A stretch of DNA of 39,061 nt from Methanoregulaceae archaeon UXB-2016. GTDB lineage: Archaea; Halobacteriota; Methanomicrobia; Methanomicrobiales; Methanospirillaceae. Location: NCBI GenBank assembly GCA_004332335.1, contig SISS01000031.1, positions 1 through 39,061 of the forward strand, in the 5' to 3' direction. The position numbers and the translations under genes were made by a program. Below are positions 1-8,427 of this stretch, piece by piece; within the stretch, counting starts at the first letter, position 1, and every line of letters begins with the position of its first letter. The notes under the pieces are model-generated. The model did no database searches and had not been told where the DNA came from. It saw nothing but the letters and a program-made list of their open reading frames with translations.

Positions 1-2
1 CC

Positions 3-440
3 TCCGGGAGCCCCACCGCGTGGCTCTATACCTTCGGCGACGGGACCACCTCGACGGCCCAGAACCCCTCCCACACCTACACCACTCCCGGCCTCTACAC
101 CGTCACTCTCCGCGCAAGCAACGGCGCCGGATACGATGACGAGGTCTATCTCAACTATATCATTGTGAAGGCCGGGACCACCACCAGTGTCAAGGCCCCG
201 ATCGCGCACTTCAAGGCGAATGCGGTCATCGGCAGGGCTCCGCTCGCGGTGAAGTTTACCGACACCTCGACCAACAGCCCGACCGCCTGGAGATACTACT
301 TCGGCGACAGCACGACATCGACCAATCGGAACCCGACCCACACCTACACCAGACCGGGACTCTACACAGTCAAACTCACAGCGAGCAACAGCGCAGGCTC
401 GGATGACGAGATCTACGTAAATTACATCCGGGTCCTTTGA
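3..440 (+). CDS. PKD-domain surface protein, C-terminal fragment (5' end outside window)
   Basis: The frame is open from the left edge and ends in TGA at 438-440. It holds one partial and one complete PKD repeat. Each has the FGD core (YTFGDG, YYFGDS), the NPTHTY/NPSHTY stretch, then PGLYTVKL-like and ASN motifs. PKD repeats are beta-sandwich modules common in archaeal S-layer and other secreted proteins, used for adhesion or as spacers. The second repeat ends with the conserved strand and the protein stops right after it. No membrane anchor or sorting motif is visible at this C-terminus, so attachment would depend on the missing N-terminal part. The role of the whole protein cannot be told from the fragment. 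Confidence 0.85.
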   Translation, partial: SGSPTAWLYTFGDGTTSTAQNPSHTYTTPGLYTVTLRASNGAGYDDEVYLNYIIVKAGTTTSVKAPIAHFKANAVIGRAPLAVKFTDTSTNSPTAWRYYFGDSTTSTNRNPTHTYTRPGLYTVKLTASNSAGSDDEIYVNYIRVL

Positions 441-520
441 GATCCCCGTGGAACAGCCGGCATCGATCGGCGATCTCCTACGATATATGAAGCCGCGTAC
501 AACGCGAAGACAAATTCCCA

Positions 521-529
521 TTTTTTTTT
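521..529 (+). terminator. T9 tract, likely terminator of the PKD gene
   Basis: Nine consecutive T residues lie about 80 nt past the PKD stop. Archaeal RNA polymerase ends transcription on T-rich stretches, often without a hairpin. The tract overlaps the stop codon of the convergent glycosyltransferase gene. Inferred from sequence only. Confidence 0.5.
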
Positions 530-1661
530 ATATCGCGTCCAGGATCTCTCGATACTGGGCGACCCTCGTCGACAGGGTGCACTCATTGACGATGTACTGC
601 CGTGCAACCCGCGCAATTCCGATGAGATGCGGAGAGTCCATAGCCCTGATGACGGTCGACGCGATCGCCGCAGGCGCGTTCGACTCCATCAAGAAACCTG
701 TCTCACCGTCCCGAACGACATCGGGGATCGCGCCCACCGGCGTCGCTGCCACGGCGGCCCCACAACACATTGCCTCGAGCATCACGTTGGGAAGTCCTTC
801 GGTGAAAGAGGGGATGACCAGAAGCCGGAGTTGTTCGAGGAAGCCGGCGAGCCGGTCGTGAAGCACCCACCCTGGCATCGAGACACGTCCGGCAAGGCCC
901 AGTTGCTGGACACGCTCCTCGATCCGGGCTTTGAGCGGGCCATCCCCAATAAGCACCAGGCGAACATCCGGAAACTCGGCCACGATCTCCGGCATCGCAT
1001 CGACAAGGTTCATCACCCCCTTCTCCTCGCTGAAACGACCGACATAGCCAATCGTTCGCGTCCGTTCAGCGATGTCCCGGGCATTCGGCGAGGGCCTAAC
1101 GCAGACGATATGCCGAGGAGCCACCGAGATCTTCGCCTCCCATCTGGACAAGCCGTACTCCCCAATGAGCCCCTGACCGTATACCACGATCCTGTCAGCC
1201 AGGGTGCAGGTCACCCTCGATACGGCGGCCATGACCGGGGTCATCGGATCACGGGCTGATTCGAGAGAGAGAACCGTCGAGCCGGCCATCACCAGGATTA
1301 CCCTTCTGCGGAGGAGCTTGGCAATGATCATCGAAGCTAGCTGGTTCTGCCCGTTTATGAAGAAGAGCCAGGTCTCTGCATCCCGGGCCCTTCGCAGGAT
1401 CATATAGGATGAACGGAGCTGCAGGATAGCGTAGCGGGCCGCCCGGGAGAGAGGACTCGATCCGCCCCTCCAGTCGAGACGGATCAGGCGGATGCACGAG
1501 GCGGGGTCGGCATCCATCTCGAAGTCCTGCGCACCGGTGATGATGATCAGTCTTGAGGAGAGCGCCCCGGCAATCTCCGCCAGGTTGGAGAGAGGTATAT
1601 TCCCGGAGACACCTCCCTCGGGATGGGAGAGGATGCCGATCACAGGCAGATCAGGCAACAT
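528..1661 (-). CDS. GT4-family glycosyltransferase (1 of 3 in tandem)
   Basis: A 377-residue protein of the GT-B fold, GT4 family (Pfam Glycos_transf_1). The N-terminal half starts with IGILSHPEGG. The C-terminal half has the nucleotide-sugar binding features: GYVGRFSEEKG, LVLIGDGPL, then PSFTEGLP with the E-x7-E pair (EGLPNVMLE) and a PVGAIPDVV segment. Such enzymes are usually cytosolic or membrane-associated retaining transferases using NDP-sugars; donor and acceptor are unknown. The ATG at 1661 has a GGAGG upstream and overlaps the end of the preceding gene, so the two are probably translationally coupled. It is the last gene of the minus-strand glycan operon. Its N-terminus closely resembles that of the preceding gene, which suggests tandem duplication. 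Confidence 0.88.
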   Translation of the reverse strand: MLPDLPVIGILSHPEGGVSGNIPLSNLAEIAGALSSRLIIITGAQDFEMDADPASCIRLIRLDWRGGSSPLSRAARYAILQLRSSYMILRRARDAETWLFFINGQNQLASMIIAKLLRRRVILVMAGSTVLSLESARDPMTPVMAAVSRVTCTLADRIVVYGQGLIGEYGLSRWEAKISVAPRHIVCVRPSPNARDIAERTRTIGYVGRFSEEKGVMNLVDAMPEIVAEFPDVRLVLIGDGPLKARIEERVQQLGLAGRVSMPGWVLHDRLAGFLEQLRLLVIPSFTEGLPNVMLEAMCCGAAVAATPVGAIPDVVRDGETGFLMESNAPAAIASTVIRAMDSPHLIGIARVARQYIVNECTLSTRVAQYREILDAI

Positions 1662-2919
1662 TCGAGGCCTCCGGATCTCCCGAACGCGCCAGCTCCTCCT
1701 GCCCTGCGATCAATCGAATACGCCCCCCACCCCCGAGGAGCTCCCAGATAACGTCTTCCAGGCGGCGGCAGGTGCGCTCAAATGAGAGATTCTGTTCAAC
1801 GAGCCGTCTTCCGGCCTGTGCCACTGCCCCGAGCGCAGGATCGCCGAGAACACGCTCCACCTCTGCTGCGATCGCAGCGGGGGTGGGAGTGTCCAACAGA
1901 TAGCCATTCACCCCGTCATCGATCAACCCGGCAACGAGACCCCCCTTCGTGATCAGCAAGGGGGTAGCTCCACCCATCGCTTCGTACGCGATCATCGGGC
2001 CCGATTCCGTATACGAAGGCACCACGAGTAAACGAAGACGGGTGAGGTGTCCCCGCACGTCGGTATGAGGAATCCATCCGAGCATCTGGACACACCCCTC
2101 GAGCCTGTGGTGCTGGATGTACGCCTCCATCTCACCCCGGAGCAGGCCGTCGCCGATGATGCGGAAGCGAAGCCCGGGATCATGGGCATGCAGGATGGCG
2201 ACGGCCTTGAGGAACTCCATCGCGCCTTTCTCAGGGTTGAGCCGGCCGACAAAACCAACCACACGCTCTCTCGTCTCGATGCAGTCACCCGGGGGATACT
2301 CCGTAAGGCTGATAAAATGTTCATGGGCGACCCGGATCTTCGAGCGCCACCGGGAGAGAGACCATGCCTCGACCAGGGTTGCCGAGGTCACACCGATCCG
2401 ATCGCACAGAGTGCAGTTTGCAGAGGAGAAGAGGCTGGCACCCAACGCAAGGACAGGGTTCGTCAGCCGCAGTGTCTCTACCGCCGAGTACGCGAAGAGG
2501 AGGAGAACAGGACGCCCAAGTATCCGGGCCACGATCATCGGCAGCACCTGATTCTGCCCGTCGATGAAGAAGATCCAGAGATCGACCTCACGACCCGTCC
2601 GGGCAAGCTGGTATGTCGCCTTGATCTGCACAAGAAGGAAGTTCACCAGTCTCCTCAGGAGACCGCGTGTCGATATACCCCGGACCGGATATACCCTGGT
2701 AGTGACACTACAGTCAAGCGCTACAGACGACTCAGCCCCGGTGATCACCCAGAGGCATTCTGCACATGGAGAGATGACCCGGATCAGGCTCTTCAGAGGA
2801 GGTGTCGCCGAAGCACCTCCGTTCGGATGTGAGAGGATTCCGATCTTGGGATGGCTGTTGGGTCTCGGTGGAACGGAAACACCCCGTCCGTAGCCGGGCA
2901 TGTCAGAGGCCGGAACCAT
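1651..2919 (-). CDS. GT4-family glycosyltransferase (2 of 3 in tandem)
   Basis: A 422-residue GT-B fold transferase. The IGILSHPNGG stretch near residue 30 matches the start of the next gene, marking the two as paralogues. The C-terminal domain has VGFVGRLNPEKG, RIIGDGLLRGEM, and a PSYTESGPMIAYEAMGG segment where the usual E-x7-E motif sits. The first Glu of that motif is kept, but GL is replaced by SG. Start: ATG at 2919 is preceded by GGGTGAGA; a GTG at 2925 is also possible and would overlap the previous stop. The N-terminal extension before the conserved core is about 20 residues longer than in its paralogue, so an internal ATG cannot be ruled out. Specificity is unknown. Confidence 0.86.
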   Translation of the reverse strand: MVPASDMPGYGRGVSVPPRPNSHPKIGILSHPNGGASATPPLKSLIRVISPCAECLWVITGAESSVALDCSVTTRVYPVRGISTRGLLRRLVNFLLVQIKATYQLARTGREVDLWIFFIDGQNQVLPMIVARILGRPVLLLFAYSAVETLRLTNPVLALGASLFSSANCTLCDRIGVTSATLVEAWSLSRWRSKIRVAHEHFISLTEYPPGDCIETRERVVGFVGRLNPEKGAMEFLKAVAILHAHDPGLRFRIIGDGLLRGEMEAYIQHHRLEGCVQMLGWIPHTDVRGHLTRLRLLVVPSYTESGPMIAYEAMGGATPLLITKGGLVAGLIDDGVNGYLLDTPTPAAIAAEVERVLGDPALGAVAQAGRRLVEQNLSFERTCRRLEDVIWELLGGGGRIRLIAGQEELARSGDPEASNVA

Positions 2920-2921
2920 TC

Positions 2922-4046
2922 TCACCCTGCCACCCCGGCATAGTGCTGTTCCAGCTTCAAAGCGATCCGATCCCAGTCATAGCCCCGGGCCTGCTCGATG
3001 CAGTTGGAACGCTGTGGCGGACGCTCAAGCGTCTGCACGATCTCTGTTGCGAAGGATTCGGGATTGAGGGCAGATATTCGCCCGGTCTCGGGCGTGATAA
3101 GATCCCGCGCAGCATTCATGGGATGGTCTACAGTGATCACCGGGAGACCGACTGCGTTTGCTTCGAGTGCGACGATCCCGAAACCCTCCCGCGTCGAGGG
3201 AAGAGCAAAGACCTTCGATGTGCGCATAAATCCGATGAGATCATCGTATGCCTCGACAAAACCCGTGAAGAACACATTATCCCTGAGGCCGCTCTGCCTG
3301 GTGAGTGCCCTGAGAGGGGCCATCTCCGGTCCATCTCCGACGATCAGACAGCGAAGGTCAGGAGTTTCGTCTGCCACGATCCTGACAGCCTTGAGCAGGA
3401 GGTCAATATGCTTCTCTTTGATCAGGCGGCCCGCATAGATGACATCACTGGAGAACGGAGCGGGGGGGATCTTCTGGATGCGTTCGAAATCAATCCCGTT
3501 GGGGATCACCTCAATCGATGAGGAGCCGCAGAGGCGCCGGAGATCCCTCCGTGTGCTCTCAGAGACTGCCACCTGGTGATTGGTCAGCCTCGCCGCAATA
3601 CGCTCAATTTCTCTCCCCGCCATACCTGCTCGGCCGAGGTATTCGTACCAGTATTCGTTCCAAACCTCGTGCCAAGTGATCAACAGAGGCTCTTTCTTCA
3701 GAAGCGACGCAATCTTCGAGGAGAAGCAGGAAAAATACGGTGCATGCTGGCAATCGATGATATCGAACCCCTCCTTCAGGAGGGGGGCAAGTGTGCGAAA
3801 CCCGAAAGAGAGGGCTTCGGTGATGGAACGGCGGCCATTCACGTAGAGCGATTGAGGAGGAGGGGCAACACCATGGAGTACCAGACCTCCGTCCACGAGG
3901 GACTCCGACCCCCCCCACCAGTTCAACCCGAACAGGTGGACCTCATGGCCTGCCTCCACATAACGGGCGGCGAGTTCATGTATCCGCTTCTCGACCCCGC
4001 CTTTAACGTACGGGTAGATGGCGTCATAGACGTATGCAATTTTCAT
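2922..4046 (-). CDS. GT4-family glycosyltransferase (3 of 3 in tandem)
   Basis: A 374-residue GT4 transferase with a classic beginning (MKIAYVYDAIYPYVKGGVEKR), the GGVE turn being typical of GT4 N-termini. The C-terminal half shows VIYAGRLIKEKHIDLLLKA, LIVGDGPE, FTGFV and PSTREGFGIVALEANAVGLP, with the E-x7-E motif intact (EGFGIVALE). Substrates are unknown; homologues build surface polysaccharides or N-glycans on the cytosolic face. A CGGAGG ribosome binding site lies about 7 nt before the ATG. It follows the GT2 gene by 37 bp and its stop overlaps the next gene's start region, so it belongs to the same operon. Confidence 0.9.
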   Translation of the reverse strand: MKIAYVYDAIYPYVKGGVEKRIHELAARYVEAGHEVHLFGLNWWGGSESLVDGGLVLHGVAPPPQSLYVNGRRSITEALSFGFRTLAPLLKEGFDIIDCQHAPYFSCFSSKIASLLKKEPLLITWHEVWNEYWYEYLGRAGMAGREIERIAARLTNHQVAVSESTRRDLRRLCGSSSIEVIPNGIDFERIQKIPPAPFSSDVIYAGRLIKEKHIDLLLKAVRIVADETPDLRCLIVGDGPEMAPLRALTRQSGLRDNVFFTGFVEAYDDLIGFMRTSKVFALPSTREGFGIVALEANAVGLPVITVDHPMNAARDLITPETGRISALNPESFATEIVQTLERPPQRSNCIEQARGYDWDRIALKLEQHYAGVAG

Positions 4047-4083
4047 GATAGCCTCCGCTAGACCTACTTGACATATCGCCGAA

Positions 4084-5205
4084 TTATACGCGTTTTGCCC
4101 GGATGATGAGGTTCAAAGTCAAGCCGGCGAACAGTCCGATCATGCCCACCATGATCAGGATCGAGATGAGGAGGGCATAGGGAAGAGAGAGAAAATTCCC
4201 CGTATGGATATAGTCACCTATACCGATCGTGCCAGCACTGAGACCGAGCAAGACCAGCACAACCCCAGGCATCCCGATGAACGAGAAAGGCCTCTTCCGT
4301 ACGAGCCCCCAGATTACGGAGTCGAGAACATCGAGTCCGTGCGAAAGCGGGTTCTGAGACGAGGTTCCCTCGAGATCGTACCGAACCTCCACCGGCACCT
4401 CAGCGACCCTGAGGTTGAGTTCCGCGGCGCGAGCCAGAATCTCGGACCCGGCACCCATGGCGTCATCGGTGATCCCGATCCCCTCGATCGCACGCCTTCC
4501 GTAGGCACGATATCCGCACTGGGTATCCGTGGCCTCCACACTTCCCGCTGCCTTGGTCACGAGATCAAGGACCCGCATGCCGAACCGGCGATAGAGCGGC
4601 ATCGCGATCTTCAGCTTCAGAAACCGGGACCCGATCACAACGTCAGCACCGCTCGTGTCCATCGTTTTAAAGAAAGAAGGGATATCGGCAGGACGGTGCT
4701 GACCGTCCCCGTCAAGGATCACCACCCGGTCGATGCCATGGGTCCGGGCATAATCGAACGAGGTTCTGAGTGCTCCCCCATAGCCCTTGTTCCCCTCATG
4801 GCGGATCACCGTGGCCCCTGCCTCCATTGCCACATCAGCGGTGTTATCGCTCGATCCATCGTCGACTACCAGGACCTCGTCGACAAAATGGCGGCACAGA
4901 AGAATGATCGATCCTATTCTGAGCTCCTCGTTATAGCATGGGATGGCGGCAAGGGTTCCGCCTTTCTTCCGGCTAACGGACGAAGACTGAGTATCCAATC
5001 CGGTGTATACGAGCCCAAGTGACGTTCCGCGGGGAAAGGGAGGACCATACGCTGCCGATGGACCCGTAGTCGGAAACCGGAGCCACATCTCCTCGGCCAC
5101 AGCCGCCGTATAGGTCGGCGGCGTCACAGGTGCAATCAGAGGTGTGATGGGCGCTGCCCCGACTTCCATGTCGGGGGTGAGCGACTGCAGATCATAAGAC
5201 ATCAT
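4084..5205 (-). CDS. GT2-family glycosyltransferase with C-terminal membrane anchor
   Basis: A 373-residue protein. After about 80 residues of unrecognised N-terminal sequence comes a GT-A, GT2-family domain of the polyprenyl-phosphate sugar synthase type: AIPCYNEELRIG, VLVVDDGSSDNT, a DGDGQH metal/nucleotide motif and GSRFL. Two hydrophobic segments near the C-terminus (roughly 300-325 and 335-365) probably anchor it in the membrane. Family members move a sugar from an NDP-donor to dolichyl phosphate or to a lipid-linked intermediate. A TAG stop lies directly before the ATG, so the start cannot lie further upstream in this frame. A second ATG follows immediately. The N-terminal extension is longer than usual for the family, so the true start may be internal. 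Confidence 0.87.
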   Translation of the reverse strand: MMSYDLQSLTPDMEVGAAPITPLIAPVTPPTYTAAVAEEMWLRFPTTGPSAAYGPPFPRGTSLGLVYTGLDTQSSSVSRKKGGTLAAIPCYNEELRIGSIILLCRHFVDEVLVVDDGSSDNTADVAMEAGATVIRHEGNKGYGGALRTSFDYARTHGIDRVVILDGDGQHRPADIPSFFKTMDTSGADVVIGSRFLKLKIAMPLYRRFGMRVLDLVTKAAGSVEATDTQCGYRAYGRRAIEGIGITDDAMGAGSEILARAAELNLRVAEVPVEVRYDLEGTSSQNPLSHGLDVLDSVIWGLVRKRPFSFIGMPGVVLVLLGLSAGTIGIGDYIHTGNFLSLPYALLISILIMVGMIGLFAGLTLNLIIRAKRV

Positions 5206-5595
5206 CTATTCAGTCCCCCCATGAGTCGAGGATATCGGCGATCTACTGAACAAAACCTGCCTGAATTCAGCAGGGCACAACCGCAGCCCGGTCCGAATGA
5301 AACATTCGCCCCACCTGAGATTCGGACTTGATACTTTCCGAGCCGCCATCACCCATAGGCCATTAGTTCCGACCTCTGTATCCCTCCACGTACGCATATC
5401 AGTCATATCCCCCAAGATTTTCGGCCAATGAGCTCGATCCAGCCCGGCCGGGTCTGGTCCCACTTATCACAAAAAGTAATAATAATGTTTGCACAGGGGG
5501 TCTGCCAATCAGACTGCAATTCAAAGAGCTATGCAGAAATGCCTTGCAATACAAAGGGCGAATAGCTCAGCCTCAGATTCCGTCAACAATGTGGG
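5206..5595. other. 390-bp intergenic region, AT-richer, between GT2 and DUF1616 genes
   Basis: I see no convincing gene. A minus-strand open frame at 5206-5463 has no recognisable motif. The right half (about 5464-5595) is clearly AT-richer. It contains an A/T-rich run at 5470-5490, which may hold the promoter of the minus-strand glycosyltransferase operon. It also holds an imperfect 14-bp direct repeat (5516-5529 and 5546-5559, 12 of 14 matching) and a GAGCTAT/ATAGCTC inverted pair (5526-5532, 5562-5568). No clear TATA box can be fixed. Confidence 0.5.
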
Positions 5596-6531
5596 CTAAT
5601 TGAGGAGGAACAGGTGTCGGTAACTTGCGTTCACCAGATCAGATCGTGTGGTCATGTTGACCGGAACGGAATCACGGAAGAGGAGAAAGTCCACCCGCGC
5701 ATCGCGTCCCTCCATCCCCGGGACCATATAAGACGTCTGCTCAGTATCCCCCATTGGGATCTGAATATTCAGGATGTCGAGATTCACCGGAGCATTCCCA
5801 TTTTCGTTTGTCATGGACTCGTTCTCCAGCAGGACCAGAACCGAATAATTGACGGATTGTTGCTCGTGATTGGCGAGGTGGAGCGTCACCGGGGTTGAAG
5901 TGGAGTTGTTGAGTCCAAAGGCAGGAGAAGCGATCTGCCCGGACGAGTCGGAGAGATAAAACTCGGTATAGTACTCCGTCGAGATTGGGTTTGTCAGAAA
6001 AATGAGGGGAAGGAGGACCACAATCGCTAGGAGCAGCCCCACGACAAGTTCGGGAAAGGTCCGACTACGTAGAGATGCGAAGGCAGGACGGACTCCGGAA
6101 TTCGAAAGCGACTCAATGTCCAGGAGTGGGCGTGCAGATAACCTCCGGACGTAGGCGAACAGGAGAAGCACGATCGAAAGCACCAGGATGACAATGACAA
6201 GCGCTTCGCGCGTCAGTCCGATAGGGCTCGCCGCAATCATGAAAGCGGCGATCGGTATCAGGCTCACCGAAAAAGCGACCGAAAGCGCGAAACGGGGGAT
6301 GAATGAGAGATGATCGGCTCGGGGATAAAGAAGGGAGACAAGTCCGTATCCCGGGACGACAAGGAGAAACGGGAGAGTCAGGAAAGTACGGAGAAGGCTA
6401 TCATTCCACTGACCATTGATTGCCAGCACACCCCCGAGGAGTGCCAGACCACTCGCGACAAGCAGATCACACGGCAGATATAGAGTATCGTCGCGAGCCG
6501 ATTTCGGCTCCGAGGGCTGTTTAAAAGACAT
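5596..6531 (-). CDS. DUF1616 family membrane protein
   Basis: A 311-residue integral membrane protein. The N-terminal half has about four hydrophobic segments with the DUF1616 hallmark LPFLLVVPGYGLVSLLYPR. A further transmembrane segment near residue 165-185 leads to an extracytoplasmic domain starting with YYTEFYLSDSSGQ and a LANHEQQSVNYSV stretch, typical of the family's C-terminal part. Function is not established; members often lie in archaeal glycan loci, as here. Start: ATG at 6531 is preceded by GGTGAGG, and a TATA-like TAATATAATC (6563-6572) sits at a suitable distance. An upstream ATG at 6561 would fall almost inside that box. It is separated from the GT operon by 390 bp, so it probably has its own transcript. 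Confidence 0.85.
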   Translation of the reverse strand: MSFKQPSEPKSARDDTLYLPCDLLVASGLALLGGVLAINGQWNDSLLRTFLTLPFLLVVPGYGLVSLLYPRADHLSFIPRFALSVAFSVSLIPIAAFMIAASPIGLTREALVIVILVLSIVLLLFAYVRRLSARPLLDIESLSNSGVRPAFASLRSRTFPELVVGLLLAIVVLLPLIFLTNPISTEYYTEFYLSDSSGQIASPAFGLNNSTSTPVTLHLANHEQQSVNYSVLVLLENESMTNENGNAPVNLDILNIQIPMGDTEQTSYMVPGMEGRDARVDFLLFRDSVPVNMTTRSDLVNASYRHLFLLN

Positions 6532-6998
6532 GCAATCCTCACCCGCCTTTATAATGCTCATTGATTATATTACCATCGGCGGAGAGACTTCACCGACCGT
6601 GTCTGGCCCCGACCCCAAGGGTGAACCTCTTGTGGTCCCAGACCGGGCACCCGGGAAGGTATCGGCGATGCGATTACAGGGATCCAAAATTCGGCACGAA
6701 ACTGCCAATTGAGGGAGAGCGTGAGCGACAGATCACCATCGCAAAGAAGACGATATCGGTGAGCCGATCACAATTGAGGGAGACGACTGGGTTCCCTGTC
6801 AAAAATCTCTCCGAAACACTGCAACCCCTCCATCGGGAAGGCCCAGGGGAGAACGGAGAACGTCGACGTGAGCTCCAACCAGGCCCTCTAGCGGTTCGTC
6901 CCGCATCACCGGGTAGGGATGCAGCGCCCAAGCCCCTGCTCGACTCTCATCTGGATTCGCATGGGGGAACGAGATCGGGGCCGGCGGTTCCTCCCGAC
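6532..6998. other. 467-bp stretch without a clear gene; possible eroded coding DNA
   Basis: No confident gene on either strand. It holds the probable DUF1616 promoter (6563-6572) and an exact 13-bp direct repeat, CAATTGAGGGAGA, at 6706-6718 and 6771-6783. One plus-strand frame near 6748-6795 reads EPITIEGDDWV, reminiscent of the PITIGDDVWIG signature of hexapeptide acyltransferases, but it does not continue. A remnant of such a gene is possible, though unproven. The minus strand has a 67-codon open frame coupled to the OGG1 stop, listed separately. Confidence 0.4.
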
Positions 6999-7002
6999 TC
7001 AT
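6799..7002 (-). CDS. Doubtful small ORF (67 aa) downstream of OGG1
   Basis: An open frame whose ATG overlaps the OGG1 stop as ATGA, the arrangement seen in translationally coupled genes. The product has no motif I recognise and no membrane segment. Its third-position GC is visibly lower than that of the neighbouring genes, which argues against it. It may be chance or a remnant. Confidence 0.22.
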   Translation of the reverse strand: MSREEPPAPISFPHANPDESRAGAWALHPYPVMRDEPLEGLVGAHVDVLRSPLGLPDGGVAVFRRDF

Positions 7003-7865
7003 TCGGAACAGAGCAGAGCCCGGGCACTGTAGAGATACTCCTGCGCATACCCGGCATACAGACCAAACCGGGACCGGCCGAACTGGCGGATCTCTTCATA
7101 CTCCGCCGGCGTCATCGTCTTCCGGCCGGACCCGTCCAGGTAGTGTCGGATCATGATGCGGCGGATCCAGAGGTCGACGGGGAAGGCCTCCAGGTGCCCG
7201 AGCCCGAAGAGAGCGATGCAGTCGGCTGCCTTCGGTCCGATTCCGTGAAAGGCCATCAGGGCTTGCCTTCCATCCTCATAGGGGAGTTTGCGGATGCAGC
7301 CCTCCCAGCAGGGCTCATCGCAGGCCATAACAGCATCCTCTGCGTACGCAGCGCGGTATCCGAGCCTGCAGGCGCGGAAGTCCTCACCCGTCGCGGCCCG
7401 CAGCGCCCCCGGAGTAGGAAACGCGTAGGCTTCGCTCGAAGCAGGGAGATCGTCGCCGGAGATTCGCCGGCCAAAGCGGACCGTGATCTCTTCAACCCTG
7501 CGCTGGACGGCAGGGATATTCGTGTTTGTCGCACAGAGATAGGAGATCAGGCACTCGAAGAGGGGCTGGCGGAGGATCCGAAGCCCGTATGAGGCCTCGA
7601 TAGCGGCATGGATCACCGCATCGCAATCGATCGAAGAGAGAATAGCCTCGAGATCCTGGTCGAGTGCGAGGTAGTGCCGGACGAAAGCCTCGTCTGCGCC
7701 ACGGACATCAAGGCGGTGGCCGTCCTGGCGGAGGCGGAGGGCGCGCGCTCCGACCACACCTTCCCACCAGCCCAACCGCTTCCGCCAGCGAAAGGCCTGT
7801 CCGCATCCAAGGGTCGCATCGAGGTCAAGGGGTTCGTCCCTCTCGAGCTGGATCGTCTCAGGCAT
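6999..7865 (-). CDS. ogg: 8-oxoguanine DNA glycosylase / AP lyase, OGG1 type
   Basis: A 288-residue protein similar to eukaryotic OGG1. It excises 8-oxoguanine opposite C from DNA and nicks the abasic site by beta-elimination. The N-terminal domain has LGCGQAFRWR (residues 19-28). The helix-hairpin-helix and catalytic region read GIGPKAADC...PVD, with the catalytic lysine at K212 (human K249 position) and the aspartate at D231 (human D268 position). CATNTNI near 111-117 matches the family's SxNNNI motif region. Its start overlaps the end of the HemK-like gene by 8 bp, so it is co-transcribed with the methyltransferases. The length fits this family, and both key residues are present. Confidence 0.92.
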   Translation of the reverse strand: MPETIQLERDEPLDLDATLGCGQAFRWRKRLGWWEGVVGARALRLRQDGHRLDVRGADEAFVRHYLALDQDLEAILSSIDCDAVIHAAIEASYGLRILRQPLFECLISYLCATNTNIPAVQRRVEEITVRFGRRISGDDLPASSEAYAFPTPGALRAATGEDFRACRLGYRAAYAEDAVMACDEPCWEGCIRKLPYEDGRQALMAFHGIGPKAADCIALFGLGHLEAFPVDLWIRRIMIRHYLDGSGRKTMTPAEYEEIRQFGRSRFGLYAGYAQEYLYSARALLCSE

Positions 7866-8427
7866 CGCACTCCTCCCGGACGATCAGGAGCACCACGAGC
7901 CGCTCTCCCTCGACCAGGGATTCCAGGAGGATCGAGGCCCCGAAGCCATCATCACGGGCGATGGCACAGACCTCGTTCACCCCGGTCAGAGACGAGACGA
8001 GGAGGAGGGCACGGCCGTTCGGAGAAAGGACACCCCCAAGGCTATTGAGAAAGCGAGCGATCGTCTGCCGACCGTCCAGCCCGCCGTCGAGCGCATACTC
8101 GAGCCAGTCGTCCAGGCGCTCGCCCGGCGCCGTCGGGAGATACGGCGGGTTGAAGAGGACGAGGTCGAAGGTCACGCGGATCCCCGCGAAGAGGTCGGTC
8201 CGCACCACCTCGAGTCCCTTCGCGCGAGCGGCCGCCGCGGCATGAGGGCTGATGTCGACCGCGACCACCCGAGCCACCCGGCCGAGAAGTGAGGCCGCGA
8301 TATGACCCGAACCCGTGCCGACCTCAAGGACCCGGTCACCGGAGCGAAGTTCGGCTTGCGCCGCCTCGAGAAGGAGGAGCGTGTCCTCCTCGACAGGATA
8401 GACCTGGGGGTGGACGGGCGAGGTCAT
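7858..8427 (-). CDS. HemK2/Mtq2-type protein methyltransferase
   Basis: A 189-residue class I methyltransferase of the short HemK2/Mtq2 type. The start VYPVEEDTLLLLEA is typical: the Y-x-P-x-EDT/S stretch marks archaeal and eukaryotic release-factor glutamine methyltransferases. The SAM site is EVGTGSG (35-41), and NPPY at 93-96 is the motif that holds the target amide. The known role of the family is methylation of the GGQ glutamine of release factor aRF1/eRF1; that this protein does so is inference. Its ATG overlaps the stop of the upstream methyltransferase (ATGA), and its end overlaps the OGG1 start. In many archaea it follows ksgA; here one gene intervenes. Confidence 0.88.
   Translation of the reverse strand: MTSPVHPQVYPVEEDTLLLLEAAQAELRSGDRVLEVGTGSGHIAASLLGRVARVVAVDISPHAAAAARAKGLEVVRTDLFAGIRVTFDLVLFNPPYLPTAPGERLDDWLEYALDGGLDGRQTIARFLNSLGGVLSPNGRALLLVSSLTGVNEVCAIARDDGFGASILLESLVEGERLVVLLIVREECDA

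Noticed and set aside
5206-5463. 85-residue minus-strand open frame upstream of the GT2 gene
   Set aside because: It is in frame with GT2 but ends in TAG right before the GT2 ATG. There is no motif, no ribosome binding site and no codon bias like its neighbours.
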